Source: an uncultured Clostridia bacterium (GTDB taxonomy: Bacteria; Bacillota; Clostridia; Oscillospirales; Oscillospiraceae). Taken from it: DNA of 33,176 nt. Below are positions 1 to 8,697 of this stretch, one piece after another (position 1 is the stretch's first letter; every line of letters starts with the position of its first letter). The notes beneath the pieces are model-generated. The model ran no database searches, was not told where the DNA came from, and was given only the letters and a program-made list of their open reading frames with translations. Both the position numbers and the translations under genes were made by a program. Location: positions 1 through 33,176 of the forward strand of contig CAMOXK010000017.1 of assembly GCA_946629065.1 (NCBI GenBank), written 5' to 3'.

Positions 1-1162
1 GGCACTCCTCGTGCATAAAGGGCGCGTCCCGGAACATGCCGATCTCGTTCTGGATGCCCCAGCAGAAGATGGAAGGATGGTGGATGTTCTGCAGGATCAG
101 CTCCATGAGCTGCTGCTCGATGTTGGCGTAAAGCGCGCCGTTCTCCGTCATTTTCAGCATGGGGACCTCGGCCCAGACAAGCAGGCCGTCCTCATCGCAG
201 CGGTCATAGGCGTGCTGGGGATGCTGGTAGTGGCTCAGGCGCACGGCGTTGGCGCCGATCTCCCGGATGATGTCAAAATCCTCATCGATCTGCCCCCCGC
301 TCACGGCGGAGAACACGCCGGCGCGGTCCTGGTGCTTGGCAACGCCATGGAGCTTGAGCAATTCGCCGTTGAGGCGCAGGCCCTCGTCGGGGCTCATGCT
401 GATGCTGCGGAAGCCCAGGCGCAGGACGGTTTCATCCACCGCTTCCCCGTCGACCTGCAGCGCCGCCCGGAGCGTGTAGAGCCTCGGGGCCTTTTTGCCG
501 TTCCAGAGCTTCGGCTCCGCGACACGCAGAGAACAGCTCTCATTTGCGGCGGCGCAGCCTTCGGCGGCAAGCTCGCCCTCCGGTCCGGTCAGCGTATACG
601 CGACGAGCGCGCCGGTCTTGTCGGTGCAGACATGGGGCTCCAGCTCCAGCAGGCCGCAGCCGGTCTCGTCCACAGTCGCGCGGGCGATCACGCCGTCGGT
701 GCCGTAATAGCAGTAGTCAAAATGGTCTTCGCCGGTGACCAGAAGATTCACATTCCGGTACAGGCCGCCGAAGATCGTGAAATCTCCGAAATTGGGGGAA
801 GAATCCGGGGAGACCCCGTTGTCCAGCAGCACCTCGATCCGCAGCAGGCCGCTCTCCCGCGCCTCATCGGGCACCGGGAAGCGGAAGCGGGCATAGGCTC
901 CCTTGTGCTCTCCGATCTCCCTGCCGTTGACAAATACGCGGCAGCGCTGATCGGCGCCTTCAAATTCCAGAAAAGCATTTTTCCATCCATCCTCGACCTC
1001 TATCTTCCTGCGATAGAGCACAAGACCGTGGTAGGGATCATTCTCCCGATACCAGGTGTGAGGAAGAGATACCGGCTCCCAGTCCAGATCCTCTCTTTCG
1101 GCGGGGATGCCCTTAGGCAACTTGACAAATTGCCAGCCTGCATTCATCGAAATACGATTCAT
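1..1162 (-). CDS. Glycoside hydrolase family 2 (beta-galactosidase/beta-glucuronidase-like), N-terminal part; truncated by window edge
   Basis: Reverse-strand translation from CAT at 1160-1162: MNRISMNAGWQFVKLPKGIPAEREDLDWEPVSLPHTWYRENDPYHGLVLYRRKIEVEDGWKNAFLEFEGADQRCRVFVNGREIGEHKGAYARFRFPV..., typical GH2 sugar-binding N-terminus. Absent from the ORF track because it runs off the left edge. Confidence 0.9.
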   Translation of the reverse strand, partial: MNRISMNAGWQFVKLPKGIPAEREDLDWEPVSLPHTWYRENDPYHGLVLYRRKIEVEDGWKNAFLEFEGADQRCRVFVNGREIGEHKGAYARFRFPVPDEARESGLLRIEVLLDNGVSPDSSPNFGDFTIFGGLYRNVNLLVTGEDHFDYCYYGTDGVIARATVDETGCGLLELEPHVCTDKTGALVAYTLTGPEGELAAEGCAAANESCSLRVAEPKLWNGKKAPRLYTLRAALQVDGEAVDETVLRLGFRSISMSPDEGLRLNGELLKLHGVAKHQDRAGVFSAVSGGQIDEDFDIIREIGANAVRLSHYQHPQHAYDRCDEDGLLVWAEVPMLKMTENGALYANIEQQLMELILQNIHHPSIFCWGIQNEIGMFRDAPFMHEEC

Positions 1163-1601
1163 TGATAGTATTCCTTTCCAGATAGATTTCCCTTTGTTCA
1201 TTGGCATCATAGCGGAAATAGAAATGAAGAACAAGGCCTCCTGATAAAGTGGTAGCAAATCGATAAAAATGAATAGACGCCAACGGCAATTTCTATGATA
1301 TAGTTTTATTAGAAAGTACTAAGCATAAGAGGCCCGGAGAATAGCCAAACCGGTCGAAATGTTTGAAGCTTGCAAGGACGTCACGAAAGATCATCCACGC
1401 AGCTTCGATCAGAATAAGCATGTTAATTCCACGGCCCCTGCCACTCCACAAACATGGTAGGCCAGCCGTGAAAAAAGGAGGAAAAGTTCAAGCCCGGACT
1501 CGGGCTGCGGCAGTGTGGAGACCTGTCGCAACGCGGCAAGCCCAACGCGGCTGGCCGTGAGCACACAGCAAGCGGAGGCTCTGTGTGCGGAGTCGAGAAA
1601 C

Positions 1602-2786
1602 ATGGCAGAAGTCAAGCTGGTAAACATCAAGAAGGTCTACCCCTACGTCAGCGGCGAAGAGAAGAAAAAGAACAAGAAAAAGAGCGCTGATGAACCCGAG
1701 AAGAAGAAAGTGAACCTGCAGATCACCGATGAAGGCGTCGTTGCCGTTCAGCAGTTCAGCCTGGACATCAAGGACAAGGAATTCATCGTGCTGGTCGGCC
1801 CCTCCGGCTGCGGCAAGTCCACCACCCTGCGCATGGTCGCCGGTCTCGAAGAGATCAGCGGCGGCGAGCTGATCATTGACGGCAAGGTCATGAACGACGT
1901 GGCCCCCAAGGATCGTGACATCGCCATGGTTTTCCAGAACTACGCTCTGTATCCCCACATGACCGTGTATGACAACATGGCCTTCTCCCTGAAGCTGCGC
2001 CACACCCCCAAGGACGAGATCGACAAGAAGGTCCGCGAGGCCGCTGAGATCCTGGACATCACCCAGTACCTGCAGCGCAAGCCCAAGGCTCTGTCCGGCG
2101 GCCAGCGCCAGCGTGTTGCCATCGGCCGCGCCATCGTGCGTGCGCCTAAGGTGATGCTGATGGACGAGCCTCTGTCCAACCTGGACGCCAAGCTCCGTAA
2201 CGAGATGCGCGCTGAGATCATCAAGCTCCGCCAGCGCATCGACACCACCTTCATGTACGTCACCCATGACCAGACCGAGGCCATGACCCTGGGCGATCGC
2301 ATCGTCATCATGAAGGACGGCTACATCCAGCAGATCGGCACTCCTCAGGAAGTGTTCAACCATCCTGCCAACCTGTTCGTGGCCGGCTTCATCGGCATGC
2401 CCGTCATGAACTTCTTTGACGCTGAGCTGAAGCGCGAGGGCGACAAGTTCTTCGTCGAGGTCGGCGGCATCAAGGTGCGCATGAGCGAGGACAAGGAAGA
2501 GCGCCTGCTGAAGAACAATGTCCAGAGCCAGCCTGTCACCCTGGGCGTGCGTCCCGAGCACACCGACGTGTCCGACACCGGCATCACCGCCAAGGTCGAC
2601 GTGGCTGAGATGATGGGCTCCAGCGTGCACCTGCACGTGAACGCCGACGGCCGCGATGTCATCATCATCGTCCCCACCATCGACATGAAGGGCAACTACA
2701 ACATCGGCGACACCGTGCACTTCACCTTCGACGGCAAGGTGGCTCACGTCTTCTCCAAGGAGACCGACAAGAACCTGGAGTACTGA
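1602..2786 (+). CDS. ugpC: Sugar ABC transporter ATP-binding protein (MalK/UgpC/MsmX family)
   Basis: Walker A GPSGCGKST, signature LSGGQRQRVAIGRAIVR, Walker B VMLMDEP, H-loop YVTHDQTEAMTLGDRI, C-terminal TOBE-like region. Start taken at MAEVKLVNIKK with GGAG upstream. Confidence 0.93.
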   Translation: MAEVKLVNIKKVYPYVSGEEKKKNKKKSADEPEKKKVNLQITDEGVVAVQQFSLDIKDKEFIVLVGPSGCGKSTTLRMVAGLEEISGGELIIDGKVMNDVAPKDRDIAMVFQNYALYPHMTVYDNMAFSLKLRHTPKDEIDKKVREAAEILDITQYLQRKPKALSGGQRQRVAIGRAIVRAPKVMLMDEPLSNLDAKLRNEMRAEIIKLRQRIDTTFMYVTHDQTEAMTLGDRIVIMKDGYIQQIGTPQEVFNHPANLFVAGFIGMPVMNFFDAELKREGDKFFVEVGGIKVRMSEDKEERLLKNNVQSQPVTLGVRPEHTDVSDTGITAKVDVAEMMGSSVHLHVNADGRDVIIIVPTIDMKGNYNIGDTVHFTFDGKVAHVFSKETDKNLEY

Positions 2787-2801
2787 TCCAAGCATAGAAG
2801 C

Positions 2802-2836
2802 AAAAAAACGCACGCCCACACGGGCGTGCGTTTTTT
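2802..2836 (+). terminator. Rho-independent terminator
   Basis: ACGCACGCCC-ACAC-GGGCGTGCGT followed by TTTTTT directly after the ABC ATPase stop; A-run on the other side allows bidirectional use. Confidence 0.9.
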
Positions 2837-2848
2837 ATGCAGCAGGGT

Positions 2849-4033
2849 TCAGCAGAGGCCGTATTCCTCCGCCAACTTCCGGAAGGCGGGCATGGAGCGG
2901 CGGATCTGATCCGCGGAGACACAGTAGGCGATGCGGACATAACCGGGGACGCCGAAATCGTCGCTGGGGACCAGGAGCAGCTCGTACTTCTTGGCACGCT
3001 CGGCAAAGGCCTTGGCGTCGGGCTCCGGGGTCTTCATGAAGAGGTAGAAGGCACCGTCGGGATACACGCAGTCAAAGCCCAGCTCCTTGAGGCCGTTGTA
3101 GAGCAGGTCCCGGTTCACCTTGTACATGGAGATATCCGAGGTCTTGTCGATGCACTTTTCGATGACCCGCTGCATCAGACTGGGGGCGTTGACGAAGCCG
3201 CAGACCCGGCCGCCGCCGCAGATGGCGGCAAAGACGGTGGCGGCGTCCTCCATCCGGGTGCTCACGGCCAGATAGCCGATGCGCTCGCCCGGCAGGGAGA
3301 GGGACTTGCTGTAGGAATAGTCCAGAATGGCGTTGTCGTAGAAGCGCAGGATGCTGGGGACGGGCTGCCCATCGTAGACCAGCTCCCGGTAGGGCTCGTC
3401 GGAGACCAGATAGATGGGGTGGCCGAAGCGCAGCTCCGCCGCGTGGAGGATGCCGCAGAGCTTCTTCAGGCTCTCCTCCGAGAGGACCACGCCGGAGGGG
3501 TTGTTGGGGGTGTTCACGATGACCAGCTTGGTCTTTTCCGTGATGCTCGTTTTCAGAGCCTCCAGATCCGGCTGCAGATCCGCCAGCGGGGGTACCGTGA
3601 CCAGCTTTCCACCCACGCCCTCGGTGAACATGCGGTATTCGGGGAAGAAGGGGGCAAAGGCGATGACCTCCTCGCCGGGGAGCAGCAGGGCGTGCAGGCA
3701 GATGGCAAGACCCGCCGCCGCGCCGCAGGTGACGTAAATGAGATCCTCCCGGGCGGGAAGCGAGAAACGCTCCTGCAGGTCCTTTGCGATGGTTTTGCGC
3801 AGGCTGGGCAGGCCGGCGGCCGCGGTGTAGCCGTGGAGGGACGTGCTGTCCAGACTCAGCAGCTCCCGGATGGCCTCCTCCACGCAGGGGGGCGCCGGCA
3901 CACTGGGATTGCCGAGACTGAAGTCGAAGACCTGGTCCGCGCCGATCTCCGCCTTGCGCTTTGCGCCGTAGGCGGCCAGCTCACGGATGCAGCTTTTGCT
4001 GATGCCGAAACCGAGGATCTTTTCTGGAAGCAT
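2849..4033 (-). CDS. Pyridoxal-phosphate-dependent aminotransferase (class I/II)
   Basis: MLPEKILGFGISKSCIRELAAYGAKRKAEIGADQVFDFSLGNPSVPAPP... with VNTPNNPSG, SDEPYRELVYDG, DYSYSKSLSLPGERIGYLAVS (PLP lysine region). Good RBS before MLPEK. Confidence 0.92.
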   Translation of the reverse strand: MLPEKILGFGISKSCIRELAAYGAKRKAEIGADQVFDFSLGNPSVPAPPCVEEAIRELLSLDSTSLHGYTAAAGLPSLRKTIAKDLQERFSLPAREDLIYVTCGAAAGLAICLHALLLPGEEVIAFAPFFPEYRMFTEGVGGKLVTVPPLADLQPDLEALKTSITEKTKLVIVNTPNNPSGVVLSEESLKKLCGILHAAELRFGHPIYLVSDEPYRELVYDGQPVPSILRFYDNAILDYSYSKSLSLPGERIGYLAVSTRMEDAATVFAAICGGGRVCGFVNAPSLMQRVIEKCIDKTSDISMYKVNRDLLYNGLKELGFDCVYPDGAFYLFMKTPEPDAKAFAERAKKYELLLVPSDDFGVPGYVRIAYCVSADQIRRSMPAFRKLAEEYGLC

Positions 4034-4081
4034 AACAAAACTCTCCCTTTCCTGTAATCTGGTTTGCCTGTTCTTGCTCCT

Positions 4082-4110
4082 ATTATACGGCCCGCGTATG
4101 GAAATGGCAA
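4082..4110 (-). promoter_or_regulatory. Sigma-A-like promoter of the aminotransferase
   Basis: Reverse strand TTGCCA-N17-TATAAT (4110..4082). Confidence 0.65.
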
Positions 4111-4158
4111 GGCTTTTCCGCCCACGGAAAAATTCCCTGGAAAACAATGGATTTCCGA

Positions 4159-4187
4159 TTGACTTTGAACTGCCCATGGTTTATTCT
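4159..4187 (+). promoter_or_regulatory. Sigma-A-like promoter of galactokinase gene
   Basis: TTGACT-N17-TATTCT. Confidence 0.65.
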
Positions 4188-4229
4188 GATAAAAAGTGAT
4201 GGAGAGCATGCGGAGAACAGGGGGAGCTT

Positions 4230-5309
4230 GTGAAGAAAAACTTCAGTGTATCCGGCAGGACAGAGCTTGCCGGCAATCATACCGACCACCAGAACGGAAG
4301 GATCCTGGCCTCCACGGTCCATATGGGCGTGACTGCCAAGGTCGAGGGGAACAGCAGCGACATGATCCGGGTCAAGACCCAGGGCTACGGGCTGCTGGAG
4401 GTTCAGTTGAACCAGCTGAGCGTGCGGCCCAGGGAGTTCGGCTCCCCCATCGCCCTGATCCGGGGCGTGGCGGCGTCCTTCAAGGACCTGGGACTCAGCA
4501 TCGGCGGCTTTGACGCGGAGCTCCGCAGCACCCTGCCTGTGGGTGTGGGTCTGTCCTCCTCGGCGGCCTTTTCGGTGCTGATGGGGCGGATCCTGAACGA
4601 GCTGTATAACGACGGCAAGGTGGATCCCGTGGTCATCGCCAAGACGGCCCAGGAGGCGGAAAACCGCTTCTTCGGCAAGCCTTGCGGCCTGATGAGCCAG
4701 CTGGTCTGTTCCCTGGGCGGCACCGTGTATGTGGACTTCAAGACCCGGGAGATCCAGCGCCTGGAGGCGGATTTCTCTTCCATGGGCCTTACCATGTGCC
4801 TCACGGAGACCGGCGGCAGCCACGCGGGGCTGGACAGCTCCTATGCCCGCATCCCGGCGGACATGACCTATATCGCCAACCTCTTCGACAAGGGCGTGCT
4901 GGCGGATGTGGACCCGGCGGAGTTCCGGGCCAAGGGCTGGGATCCGGCCAACCGTCCCGTGCGGAGGGCCATGCACTTCTTCGATGAGAACGAGCGGGTC
5001 CCCCTGATGCGGGATGCCCTGAAAAACGGGGACGGGGAAGCGTATATGCGCCTCATGAACGAGTCCGGCCGCTCCTCGGAAAAGCTGCTGAACAACATCA
5101 TCACCAGCGCCACCGGGGACACCAAGCTGGCCGAGGGCCTGAGCCGGAGCCGGGAGCTGCTGGAGGGCCGGGGGGCCTGGCGGGTCCACGGCGGCGGCTT
5201 TGCCGGCTGCGTCCAGGCGCTGATGCCTTCGGATTACTTCGAAACCTACAAGGACGGGATGGAAAAGACCTTCGGCGCCGGCTCCTGCCGGGAGATCCGT
5301 CTGGTATAA
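4230..5309 (+). CDS. galK: Galactokinase (GHMP kinase family)
   Basis: GTG start preceded by GGGGGAG; galactokinase signature SGRTELAGNHTDHQNG, GHMP motif LPVGVGLSSSAAF, C-terminal RVHGGGFAGCVQALMP. Confidence 0.88.
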   Translation: MKKNFSVSGRTELAGNHTDHQNGRILASTVHMGVTAKVEGNSSDMIRVKTQGYGLLEVQLNQLSVRPREFGSPIALIRGVAASFKDLGLSIGGFDAELRSTLPVGVGLSSSAAFSVLMGRILNELYNDGKVDPVVIAKTAQEAENRFFGKPCGLMSQLVCSLGGTVYVDFKTREIQRLEADFSSMGLTMCLTETGGSHAGLDSSYARIPADMTYIANLFDKGVLADVDPAEFRAKGWDPANRPVRRAMHFFDENERVPLMRDALKNGDGEAYMRLMNESGRSSEKLLNNIITSATGDTKLAEGLSRSRELLEGRGAWRVHGGGFAGCVQALMPSDYFETYKDGMEKTFGAGSCREIRLV

Positions 5310-5312
5310 CAG

Positions 5313-5469
5313 AAAAAACGCGCTGCAAAATGCAGGAACCTGTCATTCCGAACCAGTGACCGAGGTCACTGGTGTGGGAATCCGCATTTCTCTAAGCAGG
5401 AAAACGGATTGCCACGACCAGTTTGCGAACTGGTCTCGCAATGACAGCGCATTTTGCAGCGCGTTTTTT
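5313..5469. repeat. Long inverted repeat (21-bp stem) enclosing a MITE-like palindromic element
   Basis: AAAAAACGCGCTGCAAAATGC (5313-5333) is perfectly complementary to GCATTTTGCAGCGCGTTTTTT (5449-5469). Inside, TGTCATTCCGA (5341-5351) and TCGCAATGACA (5436-5446) are near-perfect terminal inverted repeats. Confidence 0.85.
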
Positions 5470-5472
5470 GCG

Positions 5473-5512
5473 TTCAGAGCCTTGCGTTTTTCTCAAAACG
5501 CAAGGCTCTGAA
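5473..5512. terminator. Perfect 18-bp hairpin between convergent genes
   Basis: TTCAGAGCCTTGCGTTTT-TCTC-AAAACGCAAGGCTCTGAA, between the galactokinase and M15 peptidase 3' ends. Confidence 0.7.
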
Positions 5513-5517
5513 TCTTG

Positions 5518-6333
5518 TTATGCCAGGCGGCCGTTGTCGGGGATGTAGACCAGATCCGGATCATAGAGGGAGAGGAACTCCTCCAGGCAGAGATCGTGCT
5601 CGACCATGAATTTGGCGGCTTCCACACCCACATAGCGGAAATGGGCGTGGTGGCAGGCGGTGCCGTACCAGGGGGCCTTTTCCTCGGGGTAGCGGAACAC
5701 GAAGCCGTAGTCCGCGCAGTGCTCCATCAGCCAGGCAAAAAGCTCGGAATCGAAGATCTCCGGATCCTCGAACTGGAACTCATAGTTGGCTGCATAGGCG
5801 ATGGAATCGGTAAAGTCGATGGCAAGTCCGGTCTGGTGCTCGCTGACGCCGGGACCCTGGAAGCTGCGGGCGGTAAGCACGGGGTCATAGTTGCAGACCC
5901 AAAGGGTGGTCAGATACATGTTTTCCAGCCACTCGGTATTCAGATAGGCCCGGGCCATGTAGATGGTATAACCTGCGGCTCTGGCGTCAGCCATGAGGGT
6001 GGCGGCCGCTTCCCGGATCCGCTCGTCGATGCCGATGCCTTCCAGATTGCCCCGCTGGCAGGTGATCCAGCCCCGGGAGTTGTAGGAGTTGCAGAGGGCG
6101 AATTCCCAGCTGTGGATGTCCACATCGGGCAGGGGATCCGTGATCTCCGGGACCGTGGGCCTCTCCGCGGATACCGGCGGGGCCGAGGGCGTCGCCTCTT
6201 CGGCGGCCTCCTGCTCCGGCTCTGCCACGGTCTCCTCCGACTCCTGGGCGGATGCGGCGGGGGCGGGAATCATCAGGACGCACAGGGCCATCAGCACCAG
6301 GGCCAGAAAGCCTGCAAGGAAACGATTTTTCAT
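5518..6333 (-). CDS. M15 (VanY-like) D-Ala-D-Ala carboxypeptidase-family protein, secreted
   Basis: Signal peptide MKNRFLAGFLALVLMALCVLMIPAPAASA; SEHQTGLAIDFTDS and HHAHFRYVG motifs. Confidence 0.85.
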   Translation of the reverse strand: MKNRFLAGFLALVLMALCVLMIPAPAASAQESEETVAEPEQEAAEEATPSAPPVSAERPTVPEITDPLPDVDIHSWEFALCNSYNSRGWITCQRGNLEGIGIDERIREAAATLMADARAAGYTIYMARAYLNTEWLENMYLTTLWVCNYDPVLTARSFQGPGVSEHQTGLAIDFTDSIAYAANYEFQFEDPEIFDSELFAWLMEHCADYGFVFRYPEEKAPWYGTACHHAHFRYVGVEAAKFMVEHDLCLEEFLSLYDPDLVYIPDNGRLA

Positions 6334-6343
6334 GGCGTCCTCC

Positions 6344-7309
6344 TTACTCCACACCGTAGAGGCTCAAAAACTCCTCCAGGACCAGGTTGTTGTCGGTCAT
6401 ATAGCGGGCGGCCTCCAGCCCCACATAGCGGAAGTGCCAGGTCTCGTTCATGACGCCGGTGGCGTCCTCCTTGCCTGCGGGGAAGCGCTGCACGAAGCCG
6501 TACTCCGCGCAGTGGGCCAGCAGCCATTCCACCGTGTCGCTTTTCACGATATCGGCGCTCTTGATCTCGTAGTACCGATCGGTGATATCGCAGCAGAGGG
6601 CCAGCTGGTGCTCGCTGCAGCCGGCGGGCATGGTGATGTAATGGCCGGCGCCGTCCTTCCCGTCGGTGATACCGTTGTTCTGGCAGACACGGGTGAAGTT
6701 TGCCGCCTGGTCGCCGTAGCTGCGGTAGCCGGAGGACAGGAAGATGGGCAGCCCCGCGTCCTTGCAGCCCCGACCCATGGCGATCAGCGCCTCGGCAATG
6801 CGGATGTCCACCGGGCAGCGGTTGCCGTTGTAGGCGGTCTGGATGTCGGTCTCGTCCAGGGTCTGGTGCAGGTAGGCCAGCTGCTCCGGCTCATACTGGC
6901 CGATGGAGTGGTCGCCGTTGACCAGGGTGAACTCCCAGCTGGTCACGTCCACATCAGGCGGCTGGGGCAGTCCCTTGGCCGCGGCGTTGGCCAGAGCCTT
7001 GCCGTAGGGGGAGTTGGGGTCCACCGTGGGGACCGGCTCCTCCGTGGGCAGGGCCTCCTGGGCGGGGGCGGTGATGAGGCCCTGCTCCGGCTGGACGGCG
7101 GGCGCCTCGGCCTGAGGGTCGGCGGCGACAACGGGGATCTCCTCCTGAGCGGGGGCTTCCGCAGCCTGGGCAGGGGCGGCGGTGTCGGCAGCCGGAGCGG
7201 AGGGAGCCCGCAGCTCCTCATACCCGGCGATCTGCAGATAAGAATAGGCGGCGAAGATCACAAAGACCAGAAAGGCCAGGATGACCCTTGTGCCGCGGCT
7301 GTAACGCAT
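6344..7309 (-). CDS. M15 (VanY-like) D-Ala-D-Ala carboxypeptidase-family protein, membrane-anchored
   Basis: N-terminal TM helix MRYSRGTRVILAFLVFVIFAAYSYLQI; low-complexity Pro/Ala/Glu linker; SSGYRSYGDQAANF, SEHQLALCCDITD, ETWHFRYVG motifs. Confidence 0.87.
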   Translation of the reverse strand: MRYSRGTRVILAFLVFVIFAAYSYLQIAGYEELRAPSAPAADTAAPAQAAEAPAQEEIPVVAADPQAEAPAVQPEQGLITAPAQEALPTEEPVPTVDPNSPYGKALANAAAKGLPQPPDVDVTSWEFTLVNGDHSIGQYEPEQLAYLHQTLDETDIQTAYNGNRCPVDIRIAEALIAMGRGCKDAGLPIFLSSGYRSYGDQAANFTRVCQNNGITDGKDGAGHYITMPAGCSEHQLALCCDITDRYYEIKSADIVKSDTVEWLLAHCAEYGFVQRFPAGKEDATGVMNETWHFRYVGLEAARYMTDNNLVLEEFLSLYGVE

Positions 7310-7427
7310 GGCAGTTTCCTCCCGGAAAATTATTGTACAGTATATCTTATCATTTTGCGGCCCGGGGGTCAACACCCTTTTTGGCCGGAGGCCTGGGCGG
7401 AAAGGATGCTTTTGGAAATCAGTACAA

Positions 7428-7524
7428 AGCGCGCTTGCCTCTCTCCGCGCGGGGGAAGGTGTCACGATAGCGCGCTTGCCTCTCCCCGGGTCGGGGAGAG
7501 GTGTCACGAAGTGACGGAGAGGGG
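7428..7524. repeat. Two-hairpin interspersed repeat: one truncated and one full copy in tandem
   Basis: AGCGCGCTTGCCTCTCTCCGCGCGGGGGAAGGTGTCACGA followed by AGCGCGCTTGCCTCTCCCCGGGTCGGGGAGAGGTGTCACGAAGTGACGGAGAGGGG. Confidence 0.75.
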
Positions 7525-7660
7525 CCGCTGGACCTGCGAATACCCCCTCTCTGCGCTGTACCGCCGGACCCAAGCCCCCCTCGCCTTAGGCGGGGGGCGA
7601 GCAATGGCGCAACCGCGCATTTTAGCCGCGGACCTCTTGTCAGTGGCGCGGCCGCTCTGG

Positions 7661-7775
7661 TATAATAACGGCATAGATGCCGCTATTATACGATTTGAAG
7701 TCGTTTTTCTCGCCGCTGACGCGGCAACCGAAAAACATGACAAATGATACCATAGACGCTTTGCATCTATGGTAT
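7661..7775. repeat. Inverted repeats upstream of the MBL-fold gene
   Basis: TATAATAaCGGCAT-AG-ATGCCGcTATTATA (7661-7690) and ATACCATAGA-n9-TCTATGGTAT (7747-7775). Confidence 0.7.
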
Positions 7776-7809
7776 AATAGAAACAAATCCAAAACAGGAG
7801 GAGAGCGCA

Positions 7810-8421
7810 ATGAAGATCACCTGGTATGCCCATTCCTGCTTTCTGGTGGAGACGGCAGACGGCTCCGCGGTGCTGGACCCCTATGCCCCCGGCAGCGTGC
7901 CCGGCCTCAGCCTGCCGCCGCTGGAGGCGGACCTGGTGCTGTGCAGCCATGAGCACAGCGACCATAACTACCGCCAGGGCGTGAAGCTCAGCGGGAACGA
8001 AGCAAAGCTGCACATCGAGAAGCTGGAAACCTTCCATGATGAGAAGCGGGGCGCCCTGCGCGGCCCCAACACCATCCACGTGCTGGAGGCTGAGGGCCTG
8101 CGCGTCGTGCACCTGGGGGACCTGGGCCACATGCTCAGCGACGAGCAGATCGCCGCCCTGGGCCGTGTGGATATCCTGCTGATCCCCGTGGGCGGCTACT
8201 TCACCATCGGGCCGGAGACGGCCGCGGAACTGGCGGAGCGGCTGCAGCCCGCGATCACGGTGCCCATGCACTACCGGGGAGAGGGCTTCGGCTATGAGGT
8301 CATCGGTCCGGTGGAGGATTTTCTCTGCCGCCGGGACAAGGTCCTGCGCCTGGAGACCAATGTCCTCCGCCCCGAGGAGCTGGAGACGCCGGTAACAGTG
8401 GTCCTCCGCTGCCCGGTATGA
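7810..8421 (+). CDS. MBL-fold metal-dependent hydrolase (UlaG-like)
   Basis: MKITWYAHSCFLVETADGSAVLDPY...CSHEHSDHNY (HxHxDH-type motif), GDLGH, VPMHYRGE; RBS AGGAGGAG. Confidence 0.88.
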   Translation: MKITWYAHSCFLVETADGSAVLDPYAPGSVPGLSLPPLEADLVLCSHEHSDHNYRQGVKLSGNEAKLHIEKLETFHDEKRGALRGPNTIHVLEAEGLRVVHLGDLGHMLSDEQIAALGRVDILLIPVGGYFTIGPETAAELAERLQPAITVPMHYRGEGFGYEVIGPVEDFLCRRDKVLRLETNVLRPEELETPVTVVLRCPV

Positions 8422-8477
8422 GAGAAAAGTGAAAAGGGAAGAGCATATTGCAAGATGCGCACATCCCGGTAGTTACC

Positions 8478-8570
8478 GTAGGGGAGGGCCTTGCGCCCTC
8501 CCGGCGGAAGCAGGCTTTTATAGCAAGAAATGTTCGGCGAATTCGTACAATCTGCGAGTTCGCCGAACAT
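8478..8570. repeat. Composite repeat: GTAGGGG hairpin plus conserved-loop hairpin
   Basis: GGGAGGGCCTTGCGCCCTCCC, about 28-nt linker, then ATGTTCGGCGAA-TTCGTACAATCTGCGAG-TTCGCCGAACAT. Confidence 0.75.
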
Positions 8571-8697
8571 ATATTATGATAGTGCATGATGCTGCCGGGA
8601 GGGGACATACCCGCAGGGCACGCAGAGCCCCTCCCCTACGTGTGAACCAAGGTCTCCGCTTATTGTTTGTGTATTGCAGCATGCCCGTTTTCACGCT

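Noticed and set aside
11-1165. 384-aa forward ORF at left edge
   Set aside because: Antisense of a clear GH2 enzyme that is open on the reverse strand to the window edge.
1488-2819. 443-aa reverse ORF opposite the ABC ATPase
   Set aside because: Antisense artefact; the sense frame has all ABC ATPase motifs.
2837-4057. 406-aa forward ORF opposite the aminotransferase
   Set aside because: Antisense artefact; sense strand protein is a canonical PLP aminotransferase with RBS and promoter.
6089-7747. 552-aa forward ORF across the M15 peptidases
   Set aside because: Antisense and runs into a repeat region; no family features.
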